From positions 1-6,074 of the forward strand of contig VBCQ01000341.1 in assembly GCA_005882155.1 (NCBI GenBank): DNA of 6,074 bases, written 5' to 3'. The notes under the pieces are model-generated. The model saw only the letters and a list, made by a program, of their open reading frames with translations. It had not been told where the DNA came from and did not search any database. The DNA is from Betaproteobacteria bacterium (lineage in GTDB: Bacteria > Pseudomonadota > Gammaproteobacteria > Burkholderiales > Burkholderiaceae_C). Positions 5,662 to 6,074 of the stretch are shown in pieces (position 1 is the stretch's first letter; each line of letters opens with the position of its first letter). The position numbers and the translations under genes were made by a program.

Positions 5662-6074
5662 GTGGCGCGTCCGGCATCGCCGCTCGCCGTGACCCGCGTC
5701 ACGGTCGATGAAGGCAGCGAGGGCCAGCGGCTCGACAACTTCCTCGTCAAGCGGCTCAAAGGCGTGCCCAAGACGCATGTCTATCGCGTGATCCGCTCCG
5801 GCGAAGTGCGCGTCAACAAAGGTCGCGCAGCCGCCGATACGCGGCTCGCCATCGGCGACGAGGTGCGCGTGCCGCCGGTGCGCATTGCCGACCGCAGCAC
5901 CGAGCCGATTGCACCGCCGCGCGAGTTCCCGGTGGTGTTCGAAGACGAGCACCTGATCGCGCTGAACAAACCGGCCGGCGTGGCGGTGCACGGCGGCAGC
6001 GGGGTGAGCTTCGGCGTCATCGAGCAATTGCGCCAGGCGCGGCCGACGGCGAAGTTTCTCGAGCTCGTCCATCG
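5662..6074 (+). CDS. rluC: 23S rRNA pseudouridine synthase RluC, N-terminal part
   Basis: RluC converts uridines 955, 2504 and 2580 (E. coli numbering) of 23S rRNA to pseudouridine. The fragment shows the N-terminal S4 RNA-binding domain: GQRLDNFLVKRLKGVPKTHVYRVIRSGEVRVNKGR, then GDEVRVPPVRIA. The start of the catalytic domain follows: EDEHLIALNKPAGVAVHGGSG, FGVIEQLRQARPTAKFLELVH. The window ends inside the HRLDxxTSG motif, just before the catalytic Asp. GTG at 5662 is chosen because it gives an N-terminus about as long as that of E. coli RluC, has GAAGG five bases upstream, and avoids the TATAAT of the opposite strand. The frame is open back to GTG codons at 5596 and 5599, which would add 21-22 residues. 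It is divergent from rne, as in E. coli. Confidence 0.92.
   Translation, partial: MARPASPLAVTRVTVDEGSEGQRLDNFLVKRLKGVPKTHVYRVIRSGEVRVNKGRAAADTRLAIGDEVRVPPVRIADRSTEPIAPPREFPVVFEDEHLIALNKPAGVAVHGGSGVSFGVIEQLRQARPTAKFLELVH

Overview
The window looks like chromosomal core DNA of a GC-rich betaproteobacterium, most likely Burkholderiales (Rubrivivax, Leptothrix or Methylibium-like). This rests on the high-GC codon usage, the betaproteobacterial style of each protein, and the familiar gene order pdxJ-acpS-nagZ facing rne, with rluC divergent from rne. I see no mobile element, CRISPR array, tRNA or rRNA, and no convincing new gene system.

Left part (1-2048, + strand): three genes packed head to tail with ATGA stop/start overlaps, which suggests a translationally coupled operon. 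They are pdxJ (vitamin B6 synthesis, 5' end outside the window), acpS (holo-ACP synthase) and nagZ (beta-N-acetylhexosaminidase of peptidoglycan recycling). By comparison with remembered homologues, each appears to lack one short internal piece of about 46-64 bp. The losses in pdxJ and acpS shift the frame; the one in nagZ is in frame but removes a core barrel strand. The three junctions lie almost equally spaced, about 482 and 483 bp apart. acpS is normally essential, so either the sequence carries assembly or consensus errors here or the operon is decaying with functional copies elsewhere. This is the most unusual signal in the window.

Middle (2049-2132): a short gap between the convergent nagZ and rne holds a 28-bp imperfect inverted repeat of the REP/REPIN type, probably serving as a two-way terminator.

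Centre (2133-5036, - strand): a complete rne encoding RNase E of 967 residues, with intact catalytic core, zinc link, a membrane-targeting-like amphipathic segment, Arg/Gly-rich RNA-binding tracts and a C-terminal tail.

Right part (5037-6074): a gap of about 625 bp without a protein gene separates rne from the divergent rluC. It looks like a long rne 5' leader: a perfect TATAAT on the - strand at 5609-5614, several compact hairpins, and one stem-loop immediately before the rne Shine-Dalgarno. This layout resembles E. coli, where RNase E autoregulates through its 5' UTR. The rluC fragment (23S rRNA pseudouridine synthase) runs off the end just before its catalytic HRLD motif is completed.
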